DNA of 64,000 nt from Marispirochaeta aestuarii (GTDB taxonomy: Bacteria > Spirochaetota > Spirochaetia > JC444 > Marispirochaetaceae). Location of the stretch: assembly GCF_002087085.1 (NCBI RefSeq), contig NZ_MWQY01000007.1, positions 62,001 to 126,000 of the forward strand, written 5' to 3'. The notes beneath the pieces are model-generated. The model saw nothing but the letters and a program-made list of their open reading frames with translations, had not been told where the DNA came from and did not search any database. Both the position numbers and the translations under genes were made by a program. Below are positions 31,943 through 41,126 of this stretch, one piece after another. Within the stretch, counting starts at the first letter, position 1. Each line of letters starts with the position of its first letter.

Positions 31943-33052
31943 TCACCGCCACTCTTCCGGCAGCTCATTCAGCGCATCCTTTACCCCCTGACTGTCTCCC
32001 TTACGGCAGACAAGGGCCCGGCCGTTGCGTATTACCACAATCAGGTCCCGAACCCCCACAAGGGATACAGGAAGATCGGACAGCACAAAACAGCCTTCAG
32101 AAGAGACCTCCCCCCGGGCGGGAACGCTTTCAGGGAATACCCGGGAATATTCATCCCAGCTGCCGATGTCGTTCCAGCTGAAGGAGGCCGGGAGCACCGC
32201 GGCGCGGTCTGTCTTTTCCATTACCGCGTAGTCTATGGAGATGGAAGGAGCGCTTGTGTAGATTCTCGCGACCTCCGGAGAATCGAGGATGACGGAAACC
32301 CCTGAGGCGGACGTTTTCACAGAGACGGAGAGAAGACTCGTATACAGACGATGCACTTCCGGGGCATGCTGTTCAAGTTCCGCTACAAATGCCCCAAGGC
32401 TGAAAAGGAACATACCGGAGTTCCAGGTAAAATTCCCGGCCTCAAGAAACTGCTGCGCTGTGGCGGAATCCGGTTTTTCCCGGAAGCGACGGACTTTCCG
32501 TATTTTCTGCCTTTTCCCCATCTCTCCGGAGATCGGTTCACCCGCTTCTATATAACCGTATCCCGTTTCAGGCCGTGTGGGGGCTATGCCGAAGGTGACG
32601 ATACTCCCCGCGGAGGCTGCATCTGCTGCAGAAGCAATATCCGAAGCAAATCGTTCCACCGGCTCAATCAAATGGTCAGCCGGAAGCACCAGGACAGCCT
32701 CGTTTTCACCGCCAAGCTGCTCCAGAGCTGCAGCACCTGCGGCTATGGCCGGTGCTGTGTTTCTGGCCGCCGGTTCCGGCAGCACAATGAGCTCCGGAAG
32801 CCCCCCCTGTTCCTCTCCTGCCCAGGTTGCCAGCTCCTCCGCAGCCTGTTCCGCCTGGGACGCCAGGGTGACGATCATGATCCGTTCGGGACGAAGGGCG
32901 GCAGCCCGTTGCAGGGTAAGGTTCAAAAGACTCCTGCCATCCCGGACGGCCATGTACTGCTTCGGAACTTCCTTCGTGGATGCAGGCCAGAGCCTCGTAC
33001 CGGAACCTCCGGCAAGGATCATTACATTCGGAACGATGCTTTCCTTTTTCAT
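31943..33052 (-). CDS. manC: Mannose-1-phosphate guanylyltransferase
   Basis: A 369-residue nucleotidyltransferase making GDP-mannose from GTP and mannose-1-phosphate for cell-surface glycans. Signatures: LAGGSGTRLWPASTKEVPKQ (13-32), PAARNTAPAIAAGA, VLPADHLI, PETGYGYIE, FTWNSGMFLF, and SIDYAVMEK with SWNDIGSWDEY. The C-terminal isomerase (type II PMI) domain is absent, so it is the single-function form. The ATG is 6 nt from a TATAAA box without a Shine-Dalgarno, so probably leaderless. Confidence 0.95.
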   Translation of the reverse strand: MKKESIVPNVMILAGGSGTRLWPASTKEVPKQYMAVRDGRSLLNLTLQRAAALRPERIMIVTLASQAEQAAEELATWAGEEQGGLPELIVLPEPAARNTAPAIAAGAAALEQLGGENEAVLVLPADHLIEPVERFASDIASAADAASAGSIVTFGIAPTRPETGYGYIEAGEPISGEMGKRQKIRKVRRFREKPDSATAQQFLEAGNFTWNSGMFLFSLGAFVAELEQHAPEVHRLYTSLLSVSVKTSASGVSVILDSPEVARIYTSAPSISIDYAVMEKTDRAAVLPASFSWNDIGSWDEYSRVFPESVPARGEVSSEGCFVLSDLPVSLVGVRDLIVVIRNGRALVCRKGDSQGVKDALNELPEEWR

Positions 33053-33058
33053 AACGGA

Positions 33059-33091
33059 TTTATAGTAGCCCAGAGCAGTTCCCTCCGCAAG
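33059..33091 (-). promoter_or_regulatory. Promoter of manC
   Basis: Minus strand -10 TATAAA (33059-33064) or TACTAT three bases upstream, with a weak TTGCGG 17 bp above the latter. Six nt separate TATAAA from the ATG. Confidence 0.45.
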
Positions 33092-33105
33092 AGAGGTAAA
33101 TTTCT

Positions 33106-33120
33106 CTTAAGTTACTTAAG
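33106..33120. promoter_or_regulatory. Palindrome between manC and ilvE
   Basis: CTTAAGT-T-ACTTAAG, a perfect 15-bp dyad with a single central base, 20 bp upstream of the ilvE -35 box and followed by TTTTTGTTAAG. A possible operator. Confidence 0.4.
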
Positions 33121-33139
33121 TTTTTGTTAAGTCCCCTCG

Positions 33140-33168
33140 TTGACCATCTCCCTTTACAGGTTTATTAT
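33140..33168 (+). promoter_or_regulatory. Promoter of ilvE
   Basis: TTGACC (33140-33145), 17-bp spacer, TATTAT (33163-33168). Leader of about 33 nt containing GGGAGGT. Confidence 0.75.
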
Positions 33169-33206
33169 GATCGGTGCAATCAACACATTTTCGGGAGGTG
33201 CCGCAA

Positions 33207-34298
33207 ATGGCCGCCAAGGGATTTACCCTCTCCATATACCCATGGGTCTATGTCGCTCAATCAGAGAACTCCGGCTGGAAGGAGGAGTTTCAGGAAAAAC
33301 CTCACAAAACTCCTGCACAGGAGGCGGCCATGGGCGAAGCGGAGCTCAATGAGCTGCTTGCACGGCGCAACTCCTTTGCCGATCTCCCGCTGGTCAACTA
33401 TACAACCCAGTACGGTATGGGCTGTTTCGAGGGACTCAAGGCCTTTCCCCAGAAGGACGGCAGTCTCAAGCTCTTCCGGCCCGACCGGAACGCCAGACGC
33501 TTCCGCAGCTCCATGGAGGGGCTCAAGATGCCCAGCTACCCGGAGGAGACCTTTGTAAAGGCGGTCCGCGAGACGGTCCGGCGCAACAGGGATATCGGTT
33601 TTGCCCCGGATTATGATCCCGCCTGGGAGGCCGGGGATTTTGCCGAAGGTCATGCGGTATACGTACGCCCCTTCAGCTACTCGGAACCCGCCATCGGTCT
33701 TGGCCTGAGCGTCAGCCCCTGGGTTGTAATAATCACCACACCCGTGGGTGCCTACTTCCGCCCCGGCAACAGCAAGGCGGTAACCACCGACAAGGTACGG
33801 GCCTTTCCCGGGGGTACGGGCTGGATAAAATGTGATGCCAACTACGTGGTGCCGATTCTTGCAAAGAAAGAGGCGGAAGCCCAGGGCTACATGGAAGCCA
33901 TATTCCTGGACGCTGAACACAAGGAGTACGTTGAAGAGGGCTCTTCCTGCAATATCTTCTTCGTACTAAAGAACGGAACCCTGGTTACCCCCGACCTGAG
34001 CGATACAATCCTGCCGGGCATTACCCGGGCAAGCGTCATTCAGCTGGCGAAGGACCTGGGAGTCAACGTGGAAGAACGGAGAATCTCCATCCACGAGGTC
34101 ATGGATTCAGCCGTCGAGGCCTTCGTAACCGGTACGGCCGCCGGAATCAGCTACTTCGAATCCATCACCCACAAGGGACAGACCAAAGTATTCAACGGCG
34201 GAAAGATCGGCGATACCACCCGGGAACTCCAGGTGGACCTCAAGGGGATTCAGTACGGATCCCGGGAAGACCGCCACGGCTGGATGGTCCAGGTTTAG
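33207..34298 (+). CDS. ilvE: Branched-chain amino acid aminotransferase
   Basis: A 363-residue fold-type IV PLP enzyme that transaminates leucine, isoleucine and valine (or their keto acids) with glutamate/2-oxoglutarate. The PLP lysine is in GGTGWIKCDANYV; other family motifs are YGMGCFEGLKAF, EGSSCNIFFV and DTILPGITRASVI. The length fits the BCAT form with N-terminal extension. ATG 33207 follows GGGAGGT by 7 nt; the in-frame start at 33174 overlaps the promoter region. It is monocistronic. Confidence 0.95.
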   Translation: MAAKGFTLSIYPWVYVAQSENSGWKEEFQEKPHKTPAQEAAMGEAELNELLARRNSFADLPLVNYTTQYGMGCFEGLKAFPQKDGSLKLFRPDRNARRFRSSMEGLKMPSYPEETFVKAVRETVRRNRDIGFAPDYDPAWEAGDFAEGHAVYVRPFSYSEPAIGLGLSVSPWVVIITTPVGAYFRPGNSKAVTTDKVRAFPGGTGWIKCDANYVVPILAKKEAEAQGYMEAIFLDAEHKEYVEEGSSCNIFFVLKNGTLVTPDLSDTILPGITRASVIQLAKDLGVNVEERRISIHEVMDSAVEAFVTGTAAGISYFESITHKGQTKVFNGGKIGDTTRELQVDLKGIQYGSREDRHGWMVQV

Positions 34299-34326
34299 CC
34301 TGGACTTCAGGGCATAAGAAGAGCCT

Positions 34327-37300
34327 TCAGCGCATAGAAAGAGTCTCAAGGTCCAGAGGTATATCCCGATAGATCTGCAGATCGTAGTTCTCCACAGGGT
34401 AGAGCATGGCCCGCTGGTTCAGGTAGCCCAGATTGACGGCGCTGCCCCGCTCCATGGTCTCCTGGTCCCGCCCCAGAAGATCGAACATCTCCATGGAGTC
34501 GGTAAAGTGGACCAGTGCCCGGGAGAACTTCTCCCTGTCTCCGGTGGCCAGGGAGAGACGCTGCAGGGTGACCCCGAGATTATTATTGACCCGAATAAGG
34601 CGTTCAATCAGGGCCCGGTCCTCCTCCCGTTCATCGGGCAGCAGGACGCTCAGTTCCCGGCGCTGCTGTTCCAGCCTGTCCAGAAGATGGGTGTAATAGC
34701 CCTGGGCGGCGAAAAAATCGGATCGCATAAAGAGGGCGTTTCCGGTGGCAAAGAGCAGGTTTTCATTCAGCGAGAACAGGTCAGCCGCCAGATGAAACTC
34801 CGCAAGGGAATCCCGATAATCTTCCCGGTTATAGTGAATATACCCCTTCTTGTAATGCATCTCCGGACTCTTGTATCCGTTCTCCTGGGCGGCGCTGAAC
34901 ATATCGAAGGCTGAATCGAACTCCGCGGCTATGTAGTAGTACAGGTTGCCCAGGTTGCGATAGATTCGGCCGAACATGCTCTCGGGCTCCAGGATTCTCC
35001 GTTCCAGGGCATCCTCGTACTGGTCTCTGGCCTTCAGGAAGTACTCCTCCGCCGTCAGATACTGCCCGTCCTCGTAATCCGCCTCACCCTGACGGTCATA
35101 GGTATCCGTCAGCAGTTTCAGCCTGGTTTTACCCAGCGGCCGGACCTCTTCGAAGTAGTACTCCGCAAAATCCAGGGCCTTACGTTCCTCCACCGGCTCT
35201 TCCACCCGCCGGAAATAGCGGGCCAGGTGATAATGTGTCTCCGGCAGGGTTCTGTCCGCATCCATGGCACGCTGAAGAATCGGACGCACATCTCCGATAT
35301 CATTCTTGTCCAGGAGGTATCCCCCCAGCTCCGCATAGGCATCGGGCTCCACTTCCAGACGGGAATTCGCCTGAAACTGCTCCTTGAGCCGGGTTACTTC
35401 AGTATAATTATCGGTGCGAATAAAATAGCGGAGCATGCGAAACAGCAGCTCGTACTTGGCCCCGTACTGCTGAATCAGTGTTGCGTAGGAGCGTCGGGCC
35501 TCCTCGTAGCGCTCGTAATCGTACTCTCCCCAGTCAAGATAGTTGTCCCCCGCGGCAAGCAGCGCTTCGTAGTCATACTTGTCCTGATTCAGAAGGACCG
35601 CCAGCAGCTTTTCAGCGTGCTCGAAGTTCTCAAGCTTGTCGGACTCCATATGGGCGTAATCGAGCAGGGCCTGGCGCTCCTTTCCGCGGATCCGCTTGAT
35701 ATCCGGCAGTTTTACAATCTGCCCTCCGGCCTCGTCTCCGAAACTGATATGACCCCTGAGGAGCTCTTCGTATTTATCCGCCGCCAGGCTGTACTGACGT
35801 TTATCCTGAAAACCTTCTGCGAAACGAAAATACTGATTTTTATAGCGCCACTCCTCCACGGCGTCGTCAAAAAAGAGGTTGGCCTCCCGGTAGGAGTCCT
35901 CTTCCAGGTGGCGATACCCGGCGTTGTAGAGAACAATGGCGTGAATCGGCCGGTAAACGAAGGTAAATCCCAGAAAAGCGATCATTCCCAGGAGCAGGGC
36001 ACCCCCGGCAACCAGGCGGAGAATCGGCAGGATGTTCTGCCGGAAGGCATAGGCGAAGGTCCCCTTCTCCTCTTCGAACTCGGCGCCGCTCCGTTTTTCG
36101 TAACGGCTGGGAATACGGATCTTCTTTCCGGTTATGGAGCCTACTATTGCAGCAAGCTCTTTTGAGCTTTTCCCCTCCACCAGGGCCCGAACAAGCTTCT
36201 GCAGATGGGGGCCGCTCAGGTTCTGCTCCCCGATAAGCTCTTCGATTGCAATCTTCAGGTTGAGGGGCTGCTGATTGAGGGTCTCCTGCAGGCGCTGGAA
36301 CTCATCTTCATCCAGATCGAGTTCCTCGTCTCCCGAGGGGAGTTCTTCACTCACCGCCAGTGCGGGATTCAGCTCCTCCTCGGTCAGGGTATCCAGGGGC
36401 TCCTCGATCTCGCCGAACTGCTCCCCCAGATCGCCCAGGCTGAACTCGTCTACCTCGAAATTGGCCTCGTCTATGTCTTCAATGTCTCCGGCGGTGGGAA
36501 TCTCAAAGTCATCGCTGACAGCTTCGCCAGATCGCGCTGCGGGAGGAGCTTCGGGGGCTTCCGCCTCTTCGAAGGGAAAGCCCTCGGGCATGGAGAAATC
36601 CATCTCCCCGATATCATCGTCATCGAAGGAGAGCTCCTCCTCTTCGGGAATCTCCTCGGCCGTATCGGGAGGGCTGAAATCCTCAGCTTCAGCCGCCGGT
36701 TCCTCATCCTCCATGGAGAGGATATCCGCGGCCTCGGCAAACTCCTCAGGAATCTCGAACTCTTCGACCCCCTCAGGCTCCTCCTCCGGCGTCTCCTGTT
36801 CCTCCGGAAAAAATGCCTCTTCCTCCGGCAGGCTGAAATCTTCTTCCGAAAGGTCCAGGGACTCTTCAGCCAGCTCTTCCGCTTCCTCGGTTCCAGCCTC
36901 TTCCCCGGTAAAATCCATCCCCTCCGGAGAAAAGAGATCCTCCGACAGCTCATCGGGCAGGGAAAATCCCTCATCAAAGCTTTCCTCCCCCTCCGGGGAT
37001 GGAGCTATATCGTCAGGAAGCGCAAAGCCTTCATCAGATGCTTCTTCCCCCGGCTCCTCCCCGGCGAGATCAAACTCGTCAGGCAGGGAGAACTCATCCT
37101 CTCCGGCGGAGGACTCTTCGCCGGTCTCCTCCTCAAAATCCAGTCCGGAGAGCAGGTCTTCGGGAATGGAAAAGTCATCTTCCTCTCCGGTATCCACCGG
37201 AGGCATCTGGTCTTCCCCGGTATCGATACCGAAGATATCCTCATCCTCGTCAGGGAGCTCCGGAGCAGTTTCCTCTTCGATTCCCCCGAAGGGCTCCTCT

Positions 37301-37473
37301 TCGGTTTCACTCTCCCCGGAAAGGTTGAGCAGGGCATCCAGGTCTTCGTCCAGTTCCGCCTCGGGGGCGGAAATATCCTCGAGACGTTCCCCGCGCTCGG
37401 CCAGAATGGAGGGTTCATGTCCGAGGGAGTTGAGTTCCGCTTTAAACTGTTCTATCTCTTCAAGCCTGGGCAC
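34327..37473 (-). CDS. flcA: TPR membrane protein, candidate periplasmic flagellar collar protein FlcA
   Basis: A 1048-residue protein in three parts. Residues 1-440 are extremely acidic and low in complexity, with recurring EEE/FSLP-type segments (PDEFDLAGEE, FALPDD, FSLPDELSEDL) after a conserved-looking start PRLEEIEQFKAELNSLGHEP. One membrane helix sits at about 475-505 (ILRLVAGGALLLGMIAFLG). Residues 510-1048 are TPR-like helical repeats (YNAGYRHLEEDSYREANLFF; MHYKKGYIHYNREDYRDSLA). This layout fits spirochaete FlcA (Borrelia BB0326), which builds the collar around the periplasmic flagellar motor and helps stator assembly, with TPRs in the periplasm. The start is GTG with AGGA 7 nt upstream. 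The assignment rests on layout and context, not on a search. Confidence 0.65.
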   Translation of the reverse strand: MPRLEEIEQFKAELNSLGHEPSILAERGERLEDISAPEAELDEDLDALLNLSGESETEEEPFGGIEEETAPELPDEDEDIFGIDTGEDQMPPVDTGEEDDFSIPEDLLSGLDFEEETGEESSAGEDEFSLPDEFDLAGEEPGEEASDEGFALPDDIAPSPEGEESFDEGFSLPDELSEDLFSPEGMDFTGEEAGTEEAEELAEESLDLSEEDFSLPEEEAFFPEEQETPEEEPEGVEEFEIPEEFAEAADILSMEDEEPAAEAEDFSPPDTAEEIPEEEELSFDDDDIGEMDFSMPEGFPFEEAEAPEAPPAARSGEAVSDDFEIPTAGDIEDIDEANFEVDEFSLGDLGEQFGEIEEPLDTLTEEELNPALAVSEELPSGDEELDLDEDEFQRLQETLNQQPLNLKIAIEELIGEQNLSGPHLQKLVRALVEGKSSKELAAIVGSITGKKIRIPSRYEKRSGAEFEEEKGTFAYAFRQNILPILRLVAGGALLLGMIAFLGFTFVYRPIHAIVLYNAGYRHLEEDSYREANLFFDDAVEEWRYKNQYFRFAEGFQDKRQYSLAADKYEELLRGHISFGDEAGGQIVKLPDIKRIRGKERQALLDYAHMESDKLENFEHAEKLLAVLLNQDKYDYEALLAAGDNYLDWGEYDYERYEEARRSYATLIQQYGAKYELLFRMLRYFIRTDNYTEVTRLKEQFQANSRLEVEPDAYAELGGYLLDKNDIGDVRPILQRAMDADRTLPETHYHLARYFRRVEEPVEERKALDFAEYYFEEVRPLGKTRLKLLTDTYDRQGEADYEDGQYLTAEEYFLKARDQYEDALERRILEPESMFGRIYRNLGNLYYYIAAEFDSAFDMFSAAQENGYKSPEMHYKKGYIHYNREDYRDSLAEFHLAADLFSLNENLLFATGNALFMRSDFFAAQGYYTHLLDRLEQQRRELSVLLPDEREEDRALIERLIRVNNNLGVTLQRLSLATGDREKFSRALVHFTDSMEMFDLLGRDQETMERGSAVNLGYLNQRAMLYPVENYDLQIYRDIPLDLETLSMR

Positions 37474-37584
37474 AGATATTCCTTTCGATCTCTCCGATTT
37501 TCGGCAAATTATCCACTCTGTTCAAGTAAAGAATTTCCCCCATTGTATCCCAGATTAAGAGAATCCGCTATCAGGCCGAAAATC

Positions 37585-38334
37585 ATGATGATGAACAGAG
37601 CAATCTCCCCATGGATACTCCTCGTCCTCTTCTGTGCCCTGAGCCCCCTGAACGCTCAAAACGGCTATGATCCCAACCTCGACGCGTATCTTCATTCACT
37701 GTCCGGAGCCGAGGCCCCGGGGGTCATATCGGAACACCTGGTATTGACCTATTCGTCCCGGAACCCGGTCCGCTATGTAGCCGCGGCCTTTGAACATGAA
37801 GATTTTACCAGGATGCATATCTACGAAAAAAACCAGAACGGTGTCTTTGTATTCGCCTATCCTCTCCAGTCCCTGCCCCGGGACCGGCAGGAGTTGAAAT
37901 ACAGGATTATCGTGGATGGTCTGTGGATGCGGGATCCGAGCAACCCAAAGCAGGTACCCGACAGCAGGGGCATTCCCATTTCCGTGAGCCCCGTTCCCCA
38001 GCGCCCGCCCCGCCGGGGTGAGACACCGGTATTTCATTCCGACGGTACGGTGGAATTCGTCTATCTGGGAAGCCCCGGACAGAAGGTCCGCCTGGCAGGG
38101 GATTTTAACCACTGGAGTCCTTTCAGCCATTCCCTGAAGGAGAGTTCACCGGGAGAATACAGGCTCAGGCTGAGGCTGTATAAGGGTTACCACCGCTATG
38201 TCTTCTACGTCAACGGGTCCCGGGCAACGGATATACGGAACCCCCGGATCGCCTACGACGTGCTGGGGAATCAGGTTTCCGCTGTGCGGGTCCCGAAATC
38301 CGACTCCCTTGACGCCAGTCTGGCGGAGAATTAA
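37585..38334 (+). CDS. Exported protein with glycogen-binding-like E-set domain
   Basis: A 249-residue exported protein: signal peptide to about residue 22 (LLVLFCALSPLNAQ), a middle beta-rich domain (YVAAAFEHEDFTRMHIYEK), and a C-terminal CBM48/AMPK-beta-like E-set domain with VRLAGDFNHWSPFSHSLKES and GYHRYVFYVNG. Domains of this type bind alpha-glucans or mediate assembly. The most likely start is one of three consecutive in-frame ATGs from 37585. It is divergent from the FlcA candidate and 3 nt upstream of the methyltransferase gene. A much longer open frame running back to 36205 is only the antisense of the acidic FlcA repeats. Confidence 0.8.
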   Translation: MMMNRAISPWILLVLFCALSPLNAQNGYDPNLDAYLHSLSGAEAPGVISEHLVLTYSSRNPVRYVAAAFEHEDFTRMHIYEKNQNGVFVFAYPLQSLPRDRQELKYRIIVDGLWMRDPSNPKQVPDSRGIPISVSPVPQRPPRRGETPVFHSDGTVEFVYLGSPGQKVRLAGDFNHWSPFSHSLKESSPGEYRLRLRLYKGYHRYVFYVNGSRATDIRNPRIAYDVLGNQVSAVRVPKSDSLDASLAEN

Positions 38335-38337
38335 CGA

Positions 38338-39081
38338 ATGGACTTTTACACATCCCTGTCGGAGTATTATGACCTTCTCTTTCCTCCATCCCGGGAACAG
38401 AAGGAGTGGGCTCTGGACTGTGCCGGTACGGGACCGGTGCTGGACGCCGGCTGCGGTACGGGGGAACTGCTGCTGCATATTGTCCGCAAAGGCATTCCCG
38501 GATCAGGCTTCGACGCCGATGACGAGATGGTCCGAAAGGCGAAGGAGAAAGCCGCTGGAACAGAGGGCGTCGTCGACTTCCGAAAAGCCGGTCTAAGGGA
38601 AGCCGCCGAACTGTATACGCCCAGCTCCTTCAGTGCCCTGCTCTGCATGGGGAACACCATCGCCCATGTGCAGGACCCACAGGAGCTGAACAGGGTAATC
38701 TCCGGCTTCGCATCTTTACTGGCAGAGGGGGGCAGACTTGCGATACAGCTCCTCAATTACGACCGCATCCTCGCTGAGAGGCCGGAGGAACTGCCTCCCC
38801 TGAGAACGGAAACGGATGATCTGAAGCTCAGCTTTTTCCGGCGTTACCGCTACGAAAGGGAACATATTCTTTTTACAGGTACCCTGCGGGTGGAATTCAA
38901 CCGGAACCCCGCAAAGAGCCTTGAAAAAAGCTTTGAAACTTCTCTTCTCCCTGTCGGCCGGGAAACTGTAACGGCGGCCTTTTTAAAAGCCGGATTGAAG
39001 AATATAAGCGTCTGGGAGGATTACGGCTCAACGCCGGCCTCGGAAGAATCGGCTGTCTACCTGTTTACCGGAAAACGATAA
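38338..39081 (+). CDS. Class I SAM-dependent methyltransferase
   Basis: A 247-residue methyltransferase with motif I VLDAGCGTGELLLHI (41-55), acidic loop GSGFDADDEMV, a post-I LLCMGNTIAHV strand and GGRLAIQLLNYD at motif III. The N-terminus FYTSLSEYYDLLFPPS is typical of Methyltransf_25/11 proteins. The substrate is not predictable. It starts 3 nt after the E-set gene, so it is in the same transcript, and ends 6 nt from the convergent lipA. Confidence 0.88.
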   Translation: MDFYTSLSEYYDLLFPPSREQKEWALDCAGTGPVLDAGCGTGELLLHIVRKGIPGSGFDADDEMVRKAKEKAAGTEGVVDFRKAGLREAAELYTPSSFSALLCMGNTIAHVQDPQELNRVISGFASLLAEGGRLAIQLLNYDRILAERPEELPPLRTETDDLKLSFFRRYRYEREHILFTGTLRVEFNRNPAKSLEKSFETSLLPVGRETVTAAFLKAGLKNISVWEDYGSTPASEESAVYLFTGKR

Positions 39082-39087
39082 TCCGGC

Positions 39088-39969
39088 TTAGGCCTCAGCT
39101 TTTCCCTCCAGGGCCTCCGCGGCCTTGTAGGAGGAGCGCACAAAGGGAGCGGATGCAACATGCCGGAAGCCCCGCTTTTCCGCCTCTTTTCGATAATCGT
39201 CAAATACTTCAGGTTTCACATACTCCGCCACCGGGTAGTGCTCTGATGACGGGGCGAGGTACTGACCGATCGTTAAAAAGTCGCATCCGGCACGGCGCAG
39301 ATCATCGAAAAGTTCGAGAACCTCTTCCCGGGTCTCCCCCAGCCCCAGCATCAACCCCGTTTTTACCGCCATGGGTCTTCCGCAGTCCGCCGCCCGCTTA
39401 AGGAGTTCCAGGGATCTGCGGTAATCCGCCTGGGGACGCACCCTGGAGTAGAGCCGCGGCACGGTTTCCACGTTATGATTGATCACCTCCGGCCCGGCCT
39501 CGATTACCGTGGCCAGAGCATCGGGATCACCCTGAAAATCCGGGATCAGGACCTCGATGCTGGCTTCAGGCAGCCGGGTCCGAAGCTCCCGGATGACCGC
39601 CGCAAAGTGTCCCGCTCCGCCGTCGGGCAGATCGTCCCGGGTTACGGAGGTCACCACCACATGACGCAGTCCCAACTCCCGGGCGGCCCGGGCAAGCCTG
39701 ACCGGCTCCTCGGCATCAACAGGCTCAGGCGTTCCAGGGCTGACATTGCAGAAACGGCAGTTCCGGGTGCAGACGGAGCCGAGGACCATGAAGGTCGCGG
39801 TACGGGAGGCGAAACACTCCATCCGGTTGGGACAATTCGCCTCGACGCAGACCGTGTTCAGATGCAGGCTTTTCAGAAGGGCCTTTACCCTGTTCAGGTC
39901 CCGCCCTCCCCGGACGGGGATTCTCAGCCAGTCCGGTTTTCGCTGATGAGTATGTTCAGATCGTCCCAT
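39088..39969 (-). CDS. lipA: Lipoyl synthase
   Basis: A 293-residue radical-SAM enzyme that inserts two sulfurs into the octanoyl chain on lipoyl domains. The auxiliary [4Fe-4S] cluster ligands are C41, C46 and C52 ([12 protein letters not shown]), the radical-SAM cluster ligands C67, C71 and C74 (CTRNCRFC), and the C-terminal serine ligand is in VRSSYKA. The first 46 nt overlap the end of lipB in another frame, with AGAGGAG upstream supporting ATG 39969. Confidence 0.97.
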   Translation of the reverse strand: MGRSEHTHQRKPDWLRIPVRGGRDLNRVKALLKSLHLNTVCVEANCPNRMECFASRTATFMVLGSVCTRNCRFCNVSPGTPEPVDAEEPVRLARAARELGLRHVVVTSVTRDDLPDGGAGHFAAVIRELRTRLPEASIEVLIPDFQGDPDALATVIEAGPEVINHNVETVPRLYSRVRPQADYRRSLELLKRAADCGRPMAVKTGLMLGLGETREEVLELFDDLRRAGCDFLTIGQYLAPSSEHYPVAEYVKPEVFDDYRKEAEKRGFRHVASAPFVRSSYKAAEALEGKAEA

Positions 39970-40622
39970 GAAAACTCCTCTGTTTCGCTATAGCCGTAGG
40001 TATCCCGGAAGACTCCGGCATAGTCAAGACGGGCCCGCTCCATGTCGGATTCGCGCCCTGTAAGCATGCGGGTGGAGGTAACCCCTTTATCGGTAATCCC
40101 GCAGGGGATTATATAGCTGAAGGGTGTCAGATCGCAGTTTATATTCAGGGCGAAACCGTGCATGGTAACCCCGCGGCTGATGCTGATACCCAGGGCGGCG
40201 ATTTTGGCATCCTTCACCCAGACCCCGACATGCTCCTCGCTCAGGCCCGCTTCTATACCGTGGTATTCTGCCAGGTAACGGATCACCGAGCTTTCCAGGC
40301 GTTCGACAAAGAGCCGGAGCTTCCGCTGGTGATGATACAGGTTGACGATTACATAGCCCACCAGCTGACCCGGGCCGTGATAGGTAATCTGGCCTCCCCG
40401 GTCGATCTCCGCGACATCGATTCCCTTCTGCGCCAGAATCTCCCTGGAAAGCAGCAGGTCCCCGTGGTCTCCCCGCTTGCCCAGGGTCACCACCGGAGGA
40501 TGCTCCAGAAGAAGCAGGGTATCCGGAATCTCCTCCCCCTGACGAAGTTCCCTGAGCTTCTGCTGAATTGTCAGGGCCTCTCCGTAAGGAACCAGTGGTG
40601 CATGAATTATCCGCAGCTTCAC
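39924..40622 (-). CDS. lipB: Octanoyl-ACP:protein octanoyltransferase
   Basis: A 232-residue cysteine/lysine acyltransferase that moves octanoate from ACP to lipoyl domains, the step before LipA. Motifs: [29 protein letters not shown], and the dyad Lys140 (DAKIAALGI) and Cys174 ([10 protein letters not shown]), spaced 34 residues as in E. coli LipB. The start is taken as GTG 40622, preceded by AGGAGA; the frame stays open 61 codons further upstream but that part has no LipB character. It overlaps lipA by 46 nt. Confidence 0.93.
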   Translation of the reverse strand: MKLRIIHAPLVPYGEALTIQQKLRELRQGEEIPDTLLLLEHPPVVTLGKRGDHGDLLLSREILAQKGIDVAEIDRGGQITYHGPGQLVGYVIVNLYHHQRKLRLFVERLESSVIRYLAEYHGIEAGLSEEHVGVWVKDAKIAALGISISRGVTMHGFALNINCDLTPFSYIIPCGITDKGVTSTRMLTGRESDMERARLDYAGVFRDTYGYSETEEFSWDDLNILISENRTG

Positions 40623-40654
40623 CAATCTCTCCTTGTCGGTATCCGTACAATCCA

Positions 40655-40684
40655 ATACTACTCCGGAGCAGAGCTGCGGCGCAA
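40655..40684 (-). promoter_or_regulatory. Possible promoter of lipB-lipA
   Basis: Minus strand TTGCGC (40679-40684), 18-bp spacer, TAGTAT (40655-40660). Both boxes are imperfect. Confidence 0.35.
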
Positions 40685-40760
40685 GTAGCGTTTTTGTATA
40701 CAGATTCACTGGATATAGAGAAGAATTTTCTATATGCTTGAGGAAAAGCAGGAGCCAGAC

Positions 40761-41126
40761 ATGAACAAGGTACTGATTGTGGACGATTCCATGATCTCCC
40801 GGCAAATGTTAAGCAAATACCTCGCCCCCACGGGTTACACCATCGATACCGCCGCGTCCGGAGAAGAGGCCCTGGAAAAGATTCTTCCCGGCTCCTGCGA
40901 TGTGGTCGTTCTTGATCTGCTGATGCCGGGAATCAGCGGGCTCGAGGTGCTGGAAAAGCTTTCCCTGAAAAAACTCACGCCGCCGGTCATAGTGCTGAGT
41001 GCGGATATTCAGGATTCCACCCGGGAAAAAGCCCTTTCCCTCGGAGCCAGCCGCTTCATGACCAAACCGCCCCGGCCGGAGGAACTGCAGAAGCTTGTAC
41101 GGGAGCTTATGGAGTCAAAAGAATGA
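40761..41126 (+). CDS. CheY-like response regulator
   Basis: A 121-residue single receiver domain. It has the acidic pair D8-D9, phosphoacceptor Asp52 in VVLDLLMPG, Ser80 and Lys102 in MTKPPRP. No output domain, so it acts by protein contact, as CheY does. ATG 40761 follows AGGAG by 6 nt; the in-frame ATG at 40734 overlaps this site. Its stop overlaps the CheC-like start (ATGA), and a histidine kinase follows. Confidence 0.92.
   Translation: MNKVLIVDDSMISRQMLSKYLAPTGYTIDTAASGEEALEKILPGSCDVVVLDLLMPGISGLEVLEKLSLKKLTPPVIVLSADIQDSTREKALSLGASRFMTKPPRPEELQKLVRELMESKE

Noticed and set aside
36205-37584. Long plus-strand open frame continuous with the E-set protein gene
   Set aside because: It is the antisense of the Glu/Asp-rich repeats of the FlcA candidate. 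Its upper part has no signal peptide or domain, while the E-set gene has a clear signal peptide starting at 37585.
40623-40805. N-terminal extension of LipB
   Set aside because: The 61 extra codons have no LipB similarity and overlap the divergent receiver gene; GTG 40622 has a good AGGAGA site.
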